Source: Lutraria lutraria
Taxonomy: Eukaryota > Mollusca > Bivalvia > Venerida > Mactridae
Length of the DNA: 64,000 nucleotides
Direction of reading: 5' to 3'
Assembly (NCBI GenBank): GCA_964023205.1
Contig: OZ026838.1
Span: 28,919,843 to 28,983,842, forward strand
Shown here: piece after piece, positions 13,601-25,350 of the stretch
Layout of the letters: the number at the start of each line of letters is the position of its first letter
Numbering within the stretch: the first letter of the stretch is position 1
Made by a program: the position numbers and the translations under genes
The notes under the pieces: model-generated
The model's input: the letters and a program-made list of their open reading frames with translations, nothing else
Databases searched by the model: none
Told to the model about the DNA's origin: nothing

Positions 13601-16600
13601 GAGGGGAATTTTTGGCTTCTAAATGAGGAAAAAACTTGGCTATTTTGCTTGGGGATGATGCTGATATTCGGCATCTGTTATCTAAGGTAAAAAACATCTT
13701 AGATGCTTGACCTTTCGTACCCATACCAGTTCAAGTTGACATCGATTCACACTAAGATTTACACACAATTGAACCGTAAGTATGATGCAAACTCAGTACG
13801 AATGAACTCTGCGCATGCGCACATTATACGGACGATGTTATTTTGGTACAAATAAAAAGTCAAGACGTTAACAATCATACAATGTAAAATTGTGAATTTT
13901 GACACGAATTGTGAAAAATTTATCCTACTGTGAAAGGGTCCGTCAGAACTAGTTTCTAGATTGTGAATGGGTCCGTTTTCCGGTACCACTTATATAGGGA
14001 AAAAATCACTGAATATACGGGGGTATTCTGTAGTTGGTGTAAAACTCCAAATTGTGAAATATGTATACTAACATGATTCAATTTAGACTCCTGTATTTTG
14101 TTTTTGTGACTGAAGCACCTCAATTTTCTGTTTTAGGTAACATTGGTTGGGTTAGTGAGGGCTGTGAAGGAATCAGCCACGAGACTTGATTATGAGATTG
14201 ATGATTTAACTGGACCACCAATTGAAGTTAAACAATTTGTTGATAATGATGTAAGTATATATCACAAGCCCACTTGACACGTCTACCATATACAATTTAT
14301 GGTGCAAAAAATTTGTCTCGCATGAAAGTATTATCTGTTACTATTTACATACTAAATGTGTCATTTGTGTCTTTTACACTGTCAAACATGTAATAGCAAA
14401 ACCAATTACCTTGAGTAATGATATAAATCAATTTTGGAATCTCGTGTGCTAACATTCAGCTGGCATAAGTGGTCACCTGCTATTTACAGTCGTTTTGAAC
14501 TCCTCCCGACAAATTTCTTTCTTTATATTAATGTATTAGGCGGTCAGCAGCCACTTTCTCACACTCCAAATCCATTTTCTGGCCCTTTTTCACACCTTCT
14601 TCTACTTGACACATGGTCATCATTACTTTGTGTAATCAAATCTATACAGATTGGGAATTTTCCCGAGTCTATTTTTACTTATATTAAATGTTGTTTGGGC
14701 GAGTATTTTTTTCAAGGCCTGTGTACAACTACCATTATTACAAGTTAGTATTTACAACTCATGGTGTGTCACTGTTTTTACAGGAGTCTGTTCCCAGTGA
14801 AGAGAAAGTCCAAGCAATGAGAGAGAACACTTATGTCCGTGTTAGTGGAACCGTTCGATCATTTAATGGCAAGAAAAGTATTGTTGCCTTTAAAGTTACA
14901 CCAGTAACTGATATGAATGAGATGACTTACCATATTCTTGAAGTTGTACATACTCATGTACCTGTAGGGTCTCAATCAAGTGTAAGTATACCAGTAATTG
15001 GAATGGAACAATAATTTATATTGCCAGGAGTTGAATTTCTGAACGCGTTTCAGAAGTTGTTTGTATACTTGTGCTAAATGCCATTATTAAGATTATGTAA
15101 GAATTTAAGCTATTTATTTACAATAGAACGTGGTTTCACAATCATACTTACATTTTTTATGGGGCCTTATAGATGGGGCCAAATTAGGTTTATTGCGTAG
15201 ATTTAACAAGTTTTCATTGAACTGTTTATGTTTAGTTGAACTGTAGTCCTGATTTTTTTTTAATTTAACTCTGAGAGTAAAAATTGCCCTGCTTTGAAAA
15301 TTAATACAATTTGGTGTGATAGATTTGAACCCTTAAATTATTTTTTCAGAAAGTAATCCACAGATATTGTACCAGCTGTATTAGTTAAAAGTGTTTTAAG
15401 TCTTAGAAACATTAAGTTTATTTTGTTGTTTATTTTTACTTTTAAAGAATGTTAGCAATGGAATGACAAATGGAACCACAAATGGTACCACCCAGAATTA
15501 CGGTGATTCTGGAGATGGCATGGTTAGCGGACTCACATCTATTCAAAACCAGGTGGGTATAATGGTTATTGTTTTTAGCTCACCAGAGCACGAATGTGCT
15601 CAAGGTGAGCTTTTGTGATCGCCCTGCGTCCATCGTTCGTCGTAAAGTGGCGTCAATGTTTACTTAAAACAACATCTCCTCCTACACCGCTATGCCGATT
15701 GCAACCAAACTTTGCAGGAATGATCCTTGGGTGGTCCCCTTTCAAAGTTGTTCAATCTTCTTGTCCGAAACCAAAGGGCCTAGAGCTGAGATATGCGGTA
15801 TGTGGCATTGTCTAATGGATCTCTACAAAGTTTGTTCAAATTATTCCCCTAGGGTCAAAATTGGCTCCGCCCCGGGGGTAATTTGATTTTACATAGACTT
15901 ATATAGGAAATTTAAAAAATCTTCTTGTCAAAAACTGCAAGGCCTAGAGCTTAGATATTTTGTATATGGCATTGTCTAGTGGACCTCTACCAAGTTTGTT
16001 CAAATTATGGCCCCGGGGTCAAAATTAGCCCTGCCCTGGGGTTTATTCTATTCTATATAGGAAAATTTAAAAAATCTCCGAAACCACAAGGCCTAGAGCT
16101 AAGATATTTGGTATCTAGCTTTGTCTAATGGACCTCTTTTAAATCTGTTCATATAATGGCCATGGGATAAACAACGGCCCAGATGGGTCACTTGATCTTA
16201 CTTGGACTCGTATAGAAAACTTCAACAATGTTCATCTCCAAATGACCTTTTCTCCTGGTGAGCATTTATAGGGCCATCATGGCCCTCTTGTTTAAAACAT
16301 ACACATGTTGGTCTGTCATGAGTTTCAGCTTCTAGCAAAATAGTTTGGAGCCAGCATAGATTATTTGCATCAACTCTGGTTTTTAGCTCACCTGATGAAT
16401 CAGGTGAGCTTTTAGGATCGTTGAATGTCCGGCGTCCGGCGCCCGTCCACAATTAGTTTGTTTACACTCTAGCAACCGCAGCTCTTAACGAATCGTGATT
16501 AAACTTGCTCACAATGTATATGGCCACAATGTCTCGGCTAAGTTCGATTATGGGCAAAATCGGACAATAACTTCTAGAGTTATGGGCCCTTGTATTACAA

Positions 16601-19600
16601 AATTTGCTACATTTAGCTTGTTTACACTGTAGCGCCTTCATTTATTCACCAATCCTAATCATATTTTCAGTAAATGTGGATAACCAAAAGACCTTGGCCA
16701 AGTTTGATTATGGGCAATATCGGATCAGAACTTCAAGAGTTATGTGCCCTTGACTTAGAAAATTTGCTATATTTGAGTTTGTTTACACTCTAGCGCATTC
16801 ATTTATTCACCAATCCTAATCATATTTTCAGTAAATGTGTATAACCAAAAGATCTTGGACAAGTTCGATTATGGGCGGAATCGGCCCAGAACGTCAAGAG
16901 TTGTTGAGTTTAGTTTAGTTATGGGTGGGATCGGACCACAACTTCAAGAGTTATGGGCCCTTGCATTAGAAAATTTGCTACGTTTTAGCTTACAAGTTTA
17001 ACAATATTATACCTTCATTGTTGGTTTTGATCTCAAAATCTACGTAAAAATGAGTTTTACGCGATGGAAACTATATTACCTGGTCATTAATTATTGGCCT
17101 TTGTTATCAGGTGAGTGATAAAGGGCCAATGTGGCCCTCTTGTTTGGATATCATTTATTGAAGAGTTGCATGATATTTCATGCTTTTCTGAATGATTTAT
17201 AAGGCATTACAGTTTCATTGTTCACCTGTTTCTAATTAATGTCTTTTTGACGTTATCAAAACTGTGTTAAAACTTACTCAAAATCACACTGTGTGTCTTA
17301 AATTGCATTTGTTATATTGATATAATATTTAATATTCCCTGTATGAATCTTGATTATTTTTATGTGACTTCCTGTCTGGATAAAGGCAGTGCTGGTTGAT
17401 AACAAACTTATTGTAGGTTTTACATGTACGAAATGCTTTTAGGTACATCAAGTAATTCGTAACAATCCAACATCAGAAGGAGCCAGTATTGAATCAGTAT
17501 GCAAGCAAGTAAGAGGAGTACCTGAAAAAGCCATAAGGTTTGTTATATATCATACTTATTTCATTTTGTAATGCATTCTTAATACAGTCAAACCTGTAAA
17601 CAAAGGCAAACCTTGGGAGACAAAATGTGACCTTTATAGGAGGCCTTTATTTGGAGGTCATGACAGTTTTGAAAAGAATGGCCTTTATTCATAGGGTGGC
17701 TTTATTCAAAGGCGGCCATTAACACAGGTTTGACTGTATATCATTTTAAATGTGCTGCTTTTTTTCAAGCTGTTCAAATGCATCTTTGATGACCATAAAG
17801 AGCCATTTGATGACATTTGATACTGGATGAAATTCCTTGTGATTGTCAGTATTAAATCATTTAGTGAGATTGAAATCCTTGTGATATATCATTCACCACG
17901 GTATTATATTAAGCCTCGTCTTTTTTTAATGCTTGATTGGAAGTTTACTTTGTACATATCTGCTTCTTTGAATTGATATTTTTAGCTCACCAGAGCACGA
18001 ATGTGCTCAGGGTGAGCTTTTGTGATCGCCCTGCGTCCATCGTGCGTCGTGCGTCGTTACGAATACGTGGCGTCCATGTTTACTTAAAACAACATCTCCT
18101 CCTACACCGCTATGCCAATTGCAACCAAACTTGGCTGGAATGATCCTTGGGTGGTCCCCTTTCAAAGTTGTTCAAAAAATTAAATTTCATTAAAAATTCT
18201 GGTTGCTATGGCAACAAATTGAAAAAACTTAAAAATTCTTCTTGTCAAAAACTACAATGCCTAGAGCTTTGATATTTGGTGTGTAGCATAGTCTAGTGGA
18301 CCTCTACCAAGTTTGTTCAAATTATTGCCATAGGGTCAAAATTGGCCCCGCCCCGGGGGTCACTTGGTTTATATAGACTTATATAGGAAAATTAAAAAAA
18401 TCTTCTTCTCCGAAACCGCAAGGCCTAGAGCTTAGATATTTTGTATGTGGCATTGTGTAGTGGACCTCTACCAAGTTTGTTCAAATTATGGCCCCGGGGT
18501 CAAAATTGGCCCTGCCCTGGGGTTTATTCTATTTTATATAGGAAAATTTAAAAAATCTTCTTTTCCGAAACCACAAGGCCTAGAGCTAAGATATTTGGTA
18601 TGTAGCATTGTCTAGTGGACCTCTACCAAGTTTGTTCAAATTATTGCCCTAGGGTCAAAATTGGCCCCGCCCCGAGGGTCACTTGATTTATATAGACTTA
18701 TATAGGAAAATTTAAAAAATCTTCTTCTCCAAAACCACAAGGCCTAGAGCTAAGATATTTGGTATGTAGCATTATCTAGTGGACCTCTACCAAGTTTGTT
18801 CAAATTATTGCCCTAGGGTCAAAATTGGTCCTGCCCTGGGGTTTATTCTATTTTATATAGGAAAATTTAAAAAATCTTCTTCTCCGAAACCACAAGGCCT
18901 AGAGCTAAGATATTTGGTATGTAGCATTGTCTAGTGGACCTCTACCAAGTTTGTTCAAATTATTGCCCTAGGGTCAAAATTGGCCCCGCCCCGGGGATCA
19001 CTTGATTTATATAGACTTATATAGGAAAATTTAAAAAATCTTCTTCTCCGAAACCACAAGGCCTAGAGCTTAGATATTTTGTATGTGGCATTGTGTAGTG
19101 GACCTCTACCAAGTTTGTTCAAATTATTGTTCTAGGGTCAAAATTGGCCCGGCCCCGGGGGTCACTTGATTTATATAGACTTATATAGGAAAATTTAAAA
19201 AATCTTCTCCGAAAACACAAGGCCTAGAGCTAAGATATTTGGTATGTAGCATTGTCTAGTGGACCTCTACCAAGTTTGTTCAAATTATTGCCCTAGGGTC
19301 AAAATTGGCCCCGCCCCGGGGGTCACTTGATTTATATAGACTTATATAGGAAAATTTAAAAAATCTTCTTCTCCGAAACCGCAAGGCCTAGAGCTTAGAT
19401 ATTTTGTATGTGGCATTGTGTAGTGGACCTCTACCAAGTTTGTTCAAATTATGGCCCCGGGGTCAAAATTAGCCCTGCCCTTGGGTTTATTCTATTTTAT
19501 ATAGGAAAATTTTAAAAAATCTTCTTCTCCGAAACCACAAGGCCTAGAGCTAAGATATTTGGTATCTAGCTTTGTCTAATGGACCTCTTTAAAATCTGTT

Positions 19601-20158
19601 CATATAATGGCCATGGCATAAAAAACGGCCCAGATGGGTCACTTGATCTTACTTAGACTCGTATAGAAAACTTCAACAATGTTCATCTCCAAATGACCTT
19701 TTCTCCTGGTGAGCATTTATAGGGCCATCATGGCCCTCTTGTTTAATCTTGATTTTAGCATGTATTAGGCTGCAGTTTAGATCTGCTTCAGTTTCTAACA
19801 TGTTGAAATTATTTAAACAAAACATTGATTGCTTGTTTTGTCTTGTGTGGTATCTGTCTATGAAATGACAACCACATACCGAGGGTTCAACGCAACACTG
19901 TCGTAACTCATATTGAAATAAGAACAAGTTACGACAGTGTTGCGCTGAGCCCTCGATACATTCAAATGGTTTGATGCGAGACTAATTTTAGGCTTATTTG
20001 TTTCACAGTTAAATAATTATTTTGACTTGAACATTTCTTGCATTAGTTTCAATATTTATTATTTTCTGTATTACAGGGATGCCATTGAATTTTTGAGTAG
20101 CGAAGGCCACATTTATTCAACAATAGATGATGACCATTACAAAGCTACAGACAGTTGA
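7653..20158 (+). CDS. RPA2: Replication protein A 32 kDa subunit, complete in eight exons
   Basis: Middle subunit of the RPA heterotrimer that coats single-stranded DNA in replication, repair and checkpoint signalling. Exons: 7653-7671, 11946-12037, 12384-12488, 14137-14250, 14784-14981, 15448-15552, 17443-17537 and 20077-20158 (stop TGA). They total 810 nt and encode 269 aa, against 270 in human. N-terminal tail 1-40 ([22 protein letters not shown]) is Gly-rich with CDK-type sites. The OB fold spans about 44-170 ([42 protein letters not shown]). An Asn/Thr/Gly linker follows, then a C-terminal winged helix from 212 ([17 protein letters not shown]). Exon 1 is only 19 coding bases and was found by its MWN start and phase; its donor GTTTGT is usable but not strong. 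Introns 1, 3, 6 and 7 are full of mobile elements. Poly(A) signal at 20805. Confidence 0.95.
8010..11774. mobile_element. 3.8-kb TIR element filling RPA2 intron 1
   Basis: CAGGGTTCTAGCCAG begins at 8010 and its inverse ends at 11774; GGTGG stands immediately outside each end. CAGGG starts are typical of hAT elements, though the 5-bp flank does not match the 8-bp rule. No transposase is present. A 123-aa frame at 10658-11029 has no recognised family. A second TIR element (8911-10074) is nested inside. The element makes up most of the 4.3-kb intron. A G-run of 13 lies at 8103-8115. Confidence 0.5.
8911..10074. mobile_element. Nested CAGTG-ended TIR element, hAT-like
   Basis: CAGTGATCGGGAAAG at 8911 is mirrored by CTTTCCCGATCACTG ending at 10074. 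TAGAGGC precedes the left end and TAGAGGT follows the right, a near-perfect target duplication. AATGTCACAT motifs repeat near both ends. About 1.16 kb, non-coding, inserted inside the larger element 8010-11774. Confidence 0.7.
12712..14011. mobile_element. CAGTG-ended TIR element in RPA2 intron 3
   Basis: CAGTGATTTTTTTCC at 12712 is mirrored by GGGAAAAAATCACTG ending at 14011, with AATAT directly outside both ends. Inner repeats GGGTCCGT occur near each end (about 12740, 13936 and 13970). It is 1.3 kb, non-coding, and similar in design to the elements at 2839 and 8911. Confidence 0.65.
15572..16292 (+). mobile_element. Helitron-like (Helentron/HINE-type) element A, RPA2 intron 6
   Basis: Starts TTTTTAGCTCACC with a hairpin (GCTCACC...GGTGAGC) and ends with palindrome GGGCCATCATGGCCC then TCTTGTT. 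The interior has about three tandem units of the type AAGGCCTAGAGCTAAGATAT. No TIR or target duplication is seen. It begins 20 bases after the exon 6 donor. The classification rests on structure only. Confidence 0.6.
16380..17144 (+). mobile_element. Helitron-like element B, RPA2 intron 6
   Basis: Same termini as element A (TTTTTAGCTCACC hairpin start; GGGCCAATGTGGCCC then TCTTGTT end) but a different interior with repeated GATTATGGGC and ACTTCAAGAGTTATG motifs. It lies about 90 bp after element A, so the intron received two independent insertions. Confidence 0.6.
17585..17736. mobile_element. TA-flanked MITE, RPA2 intron 7
   Basis: CAGTCAAACCTGTAAAC and its imperfect inverse ending GGTTTGACTG, with TA on both sides, 152 bp. 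Related copies lie at 27360, 46320, 55287 and 58362. Tc1-mariner/pogo-like by target and end sequence. Confidence 0.75.
17979..19743 (+). mobile_element. Helitron-like element C with tandem array, RPA2 intron 7
   Basis: TTTTTAGCTCACCAGAGCACG hairpin start and CCCTCTTGTT end. The interior is about ten tandem units in two alternating forms. One, of 164 bp, contains CACTTGATTTATATAGACTT. The other, of 155 bp, contains GGGGTTTATTCTATTTTATA. No coding capacity. Confidence 0.65.
19880..19955. mobile_element. 76-bp hairpin MITE, copy 1
   Basis: Almost perfect stem: CGAGGGTTCAACGCAACACT opens the left arm and the right arm ends GCGCTGAGCCCTCG. ATAC flanks both sides (19876-19879 and 19956-19959), a 4-bp target duplication. 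A second copy is at 40054. Confidence 0.75.
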
Positions 20159-20804
20159 AGATGTTTTATGTTTTTGAAGGAACAGTACCTTTTAAGTTTT
20201 CTGTTAAGAAACTCCATTATATTTAGTGCTAAATATACATTTCACTATCATTAAAAAACATTGTGAATGTGATTTTTTCTCTGTGTATGGACTTCAGGAT
20301 TATTGCACTTGAGCATTAAGAACAGAACAGGAAGACAAGGGAAGACATTCCTGAATATATGTGGGGGTATTTTTTCACTGTAATATGTACATGGTGTTAA
20401 TTTATCATCAAATTACACTGACATACCCTCATGTTTTTAACATTTAAGTGAATGAAAATTTGCCCTGTCATACTTAAAATTAGCCTTTGTGTTTGATATT
20501 CACTGAAATCATATTTTGATTTTACCAGTCTCATCTCATTCCACAGAAAAACATTTTCTTTGAGAATATTGAGTGCGGATGCTTGTTTTTGTACTATTAC
20601 CCAAAAAAAGAAGATAAAAACTGATAGATCAGGAAATAAGTATGAGATATTTCAGGAACACTTTTAATGTGGACATTTTGTTTTTACAAGTTCTGAAATG
20701 TTTTGTTAAGATCTGTATATTTGCAATAATTCATGATGTTGTATTTTTTCCGACTATATAGTGATAATAGAGCTGAATTTATTTTTTGTTGAGTATCATT
20801 TCTC

Positions 20805-20810
20805 AATAAA
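20805..20810 (+). terminator. RPA2 polyadenylation signal
   Basis: AATAAA about 650 bp after the RPA2 stop codon, followed by a T/G-rich stretch. A second AATAAA at 20925-20930 is an alternative. Confidence 0.6.
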
Positions 20811-21108
20811 GCAAGTCTTTGATATGCATGTACTCAATTGCTTGTTCTGGACAGAATAATATTTGGATTATTGTGTTTTGATAGAAATTCTGTTTAAAAG
20901 CTTTAATGTTCAATTTAGTGAAATAATAAAACATGTCAGTCATTGCATAGAAAATCTTACATTGGTTTTTGTTTCATTTCTACAGTACCATTAGTTATGT
21001 AGATTTTAAGGTGATTGGCTGGAATTTCACTTGTATATATTATGTATGTAACTTAAAAAAATATATAAAAATCTTGTTGAAAACCAGAATGTTGTTTTGT
21101 GTCAATTT

Positions 21109-24100
21109 TTTTTAGCTCACCAGAGCACGAATGTGCTCAGGGTGAGCTTTTGCGATCGCCCTGGGTCCGTCGTGCGTCATTATGAATACGTGGCGTCCAT
21201 GTTTACTTAAAACAACATCTCCTCCTACACCCCTATGCCGATTGCAACCAAACTTGGCTGGAATGATCCTTGGGTGGTCCCCTTTCAAAGTTGTTCAAAA
21301 AATTAAATTTCATTAAAAATTCTGGTTGCTATGGCAACAAATTGAAAAAACTTAAAAAATCTTCTTGTCTGAAACCACAGGGCCTAGAGCTGAGATATTT
21401 TGCATGTAGCATTGTCTAATGGAACTCTACAAAGATTGTTCAAATTATTCCCCTAGGGTCAAAATTGGCTCCGCCAGGGGGGGTAACTTGATTTTACATA
21501 GACTAATATAGGAAATTTAAAAAATCTTCTTGTCAAAAACTACAATGCCTAGAGCTTTGATATTTGGTGTGTAGCATAGTCTAGTGGACCTCTACCAAGT
21601 TTGTTCAAATTATTGCCCTAGGGTCAAAATTGGCCCCGCCCCGGGGGTCACTTGATTTATATAGACTTATATAGGAAAATTTAAAAAATCTCCGAAACTG
21701 CAAGGCCTAGAGCTTAGATATTTTGTATGTGGCATTGTGAAGTGGACCTCTACCAAGTTTGTTCAAATTATGGCCCCGGGGTCAAAATTAGCCGTGCCCT
21801 GGGGTTTATTCTATTTTATATAGGAAAATTTAAAAAATCTTCTTCTCCGAAACCACAAGGCCTAGAGCTAAGATATTTGGTAAGTAGCATTGTGTAGTGG
21901 ACCTCTACCAAGTTTTTTTCAAATTATTGCCCTAGGGTCAAAATTGGCCCCGCCCCGGGGGTCACTTGATTAATATAGACTTATATAGGAAAATTTAAAA
22001 AATCTCCGAAACTGCAAGGCCTAGAGCTTAGATATTTTGTATGTGGCATTGTGTAGTGGACCTCTACCAAGTTTGTTCAAATTATGGCCCCGGGGTCAAA
22101 ATTAGCCGTGCCCTGGGGTTTATTCTATTTTATATAGGAAAATTTAAAAAATCTCCGAAACCACAAGGCCTAGAGCTAAGATATTTGGTAAGTAGCATTG
22201 TGAAGTGGACCTCTACCAAGTTTTTTTCAAATTATTGCCCTAGGGTCAAAATTGGCCCCGCCCCGGGGGTCACTTGATTTATATAGACTTATATAGGAAA
22301 ATTTAAAAAATCTTCTCCGAAACCGCAAGGACTAGAGCTTAGATATTTTGTATGTGGCATTGTGTAGTGGACCTCTACCAAGTTTGTTCAAATTATGGCC
22401 CCGGGGTCAAAATTAGCCGTGCCCTGGGGTTTATTCTATTTTATATAGGAAAATTTTAAAAATCTTCTCCGAAACCACAAGGCCTAGAGCTAAGATATTT
22501 GGTATGTAGCATTGTCTAGTGGACCTCTACCAAGTTTGTTCAAATTATTCCCCGGGGGTCACTTGATTTATATAGACTTATATAGGAAAATTTAAAAAAT
22601 CTTCTGCTCCAAAACCACAAGGCCTAGAGCTAAGATATTTGGTATGTAGCGTTATCTAGTGGACCTCTACTAAGTTTGTTCAAATTATTACCCTAGGGTC
22701 AAAATTGGTCCTGCCCTGGGGTTTATTCTATTTTATATAGGAAAATTTAAAAAATCTTCTCCGAAACCACAAGGCCTAGAGCTAAGATATTTGGTATGTA
22801 GCATTGTCTAGTGGACCTCTACCAAGTTTGTTCAAATTATGGCCCCGGGGTCAAAATTAGCCGTGCCCTGGGGTTTATTCTATTTTATATAGGAAAATTT
22901 AAAAAATCTTCTCCGAAACCACAAGGCCTAGAGCTAAGATATTTGGTAAGTAGCATTGTGTAGTGGACCTCTACCAAGTTTTTTTCAAATTATTGCCCTA
23001 GGGTCAAAATTGGCCCCGCCCCGGGGGTCACTTGATTAATATAGACTTATATAGGAAAATTTAAAAAATCTTCTCCGAAACCACAAGGCCTAGAGCTAAG
23101 ATATTTGGTATGTAGCATTGTGTAGTGGACCTCTACCAAGCTTGTTCAAATTATGGCCCCGGGGTCAAAATTAGCCGTGCCCTGGGGTTTATTCTATTTT
23201 ATATAGGAAAATTTTAAAAATCTTCTCCGAAACCACAAGGCCTAGAGCTAAGATATTTGGTATGTAGCATTGTCTAGTGGACCTCTACCAAGTTTGTTCA
23301 AATTATTCCCCGGGGGTCACTTGATTTATATAGACTTATATAGGAAAATTTAAAAAATCTTCTGCTCCAAAACCACAAGGCCTAGAGCTAAGATATTTGG
23401 TATGTAGCGTTATCTAGTGGACCTCTACTAAGTTTGTTCAAATTATTACCCTAGGGTCAAAATTGGTCCTGCCCTGGGGTTTATTCTATTTTATATAGGA
23501 AAATTTAAAAAATCTTCTCCGAAACCACAAGGCCTAGAGCTAAGATATTTGGTATGTAGCATTGTCTAGTGGACCTCTACCAAGTTTGTTCAAATTATGG
23601 CCCCGGGGTCAAAATTAGCCGTGCCCTGGGGTTTATTCTATTTTATATAGGAAAATTTAAAAAATCTTCTCCGAAACCACAAGGCCTAGAGCTAAGATAT
23701 TTGGTAAGTAGCATTGTGTAGTGGACCTCTACCAAGTTTTTTTCAAATTATTGCCCTAGGGTCAAAATTGGCCCCGCCCCGGGGGTCACTTGATTAATAT
23801 AGACTTATATAGGAAAATTTAAAAAATCTTCTCCGAAACTGCAAGGCCTAGAGCTTAGATATTTTGTATGTGGCATTGTGTAGTGGACCTCTACCAAGTT
23901 TGTTCAAATTATGGCCCCGGGGTCAAAATTAGCCGTGCCCTGGGGTTTATTCTATTTTATATAGGAAATTTTTTAAAATCTTCTCCGAAACCACAAGGCC
24001 TAGAGCTAAGATATTTGGTAAGTAGCATTGTGTAGTGGACCTCTACCAAGTTTTTTTCAAATTATTGCCCTAGGGTCAAAATTGGCCCCGCCCCGGGGGT

Positions 24101-25143
24101 CACTTGATTTATATAGACTTATATAGGAAAATTTAAAAAATCTTCTCCGAAACCGCAAGGACTAGAGCTTAGATATTTTGTATGTGGCATTGTGTAGTGG
24201 ACCTCTACCAAGTTTGTTCAAATTATGGCCCCGGGGTCAAAATTAGCCGTGCCCTGGGGTTTATTCTATTTTATATAGGAAAATTTTAAAAATCTTCTTC
24301 TCCGAAACCACAAGGCCTAGAGCTAAGATATTTGGTATGTAGCATTGTCTAGTGGACCTCTACCAAGTTTGTTCAAATTATTCCCCTGGGGTCAAAATTG
24401 GCCCCGCCCCGGGGGTCACTTGATTTATATAGACTTATATAGGAAAATTTAAAAAATCTTCTGCTCCAAAACCACAAGGCCTAGAGCTAAGATATTTGGT
24501 ATGTAGCATTATCTAGTGGACATCTACTAAGTTTGTTCAAATTATTACCCTAGGGTCAAAATTGGTCCTGCCCTGGGGTTTATTCTATTTTATATAGGAA
24601 AATTTAAAAAATCTCCGAAACCACAAGGCCTAGAGCTAAGATATTTGGTATGTAGCATTGTCTAGTGGACCTCTACCAAGTTTGTTCAAATTATTACCCT
24701 AGGGTCAAAATTGGCCCCGCCCCGGGGGTCACTTGATTTATATAGACTTATATAGGAAAATTTAAAAAATCTTCTCCGAAACCGCAAGGCCTAGAGCTTA
24801 GATATTTTGTATGTGGCATTGTGTAGTGGACCTCTTATAAGTTTGTTCAAATTATGGCCCCGGGGTCAAAATTAGCCCTGCCCTGGGGTTTATTCTATTT
24901 TATATAGTAAAATTTTAAAAAATCTTCTCCAAAACCACAAGGCCTAGAGCTAAGATATTTGGTATCTAGCTTTGTCTAATGGACCTCTTTTAAATCTGTT
25001 CATATAATGGCCATGGGATAAAAAACGGCCCAGATGGGTCACTTGATCTTACTTAGACTCGTATAGAAAACTTCAACAATGTTAATCTCCAAATGACCTT
25101 TTCTCCTGGTTAGCATTTATAGGGCCATCATGGCCCTCTTGTT
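21109..25143 (+). mobile_element. Helitron-like element D, 4.0 kb tandem array downstream of RPA2
   Basis: Same TTTTTAGCTCACCAGAGCACG hairpin start and GGGCCATCATGGCCC-TCTTGTT end as elements A and C. The interior holds roughly two dozen alternating 164/155-bp units, with short CTTCTTCTCC-to-CTCC shortenings at unit joins. It contains a recent 758-bp-offset internal duplication. Non-coding. It is the largest copy in the window and starts about 180 bp after the last RPA2 poly(A) signal. Confidence 0.65.
22380..23838 (+). repeat. 758-bp higher-order duplication inside element D
   Basis: Rare variants recur at a fixed offset. The deleted form TTCCCCGGGGGTCAC is at 22549 and 23307, GTAGCGTTATCTAG near 22647 and 23405, and ATTACCCTAGGG at 22688 and 23446. 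About 700 bp on either side look nearly identical, whereas neighbouring units differ. This implies duplication of a block of four to five units after the array formed. Confidence 0.7.
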
Positions 25144-25310
25144 TGTGGATGTTATGTTGCACAGATTTCACCAAGTACTCACTAGACGAAAATTTAGGGC
25201 AATTGACTTATTGGTGGATGAAATTTGAATAATGAATTGCTCATTAAACATTGAGGTATTGATCTTGAATGGTTCACTGGTAATCATTATTACTTGTGAA
25301 AATAGCATTT

Positions 25311-25350
25311 AACAAGAGTGCCACAAGTGGTGCCAACGCTCGTCTGTTCA
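25311..25350 (-). mobile_element. Terminus of a minus-strand CTCTTGTT element
   Basis: AACAAGAGTGCCACAAGTGG is the reverse complement of a CTCTTGTT end preceded by a small hairpin (GCCAC...GTGGC). The other end was not located. It is the only minus-strand member of the group in the window. Confidence 0.4.
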
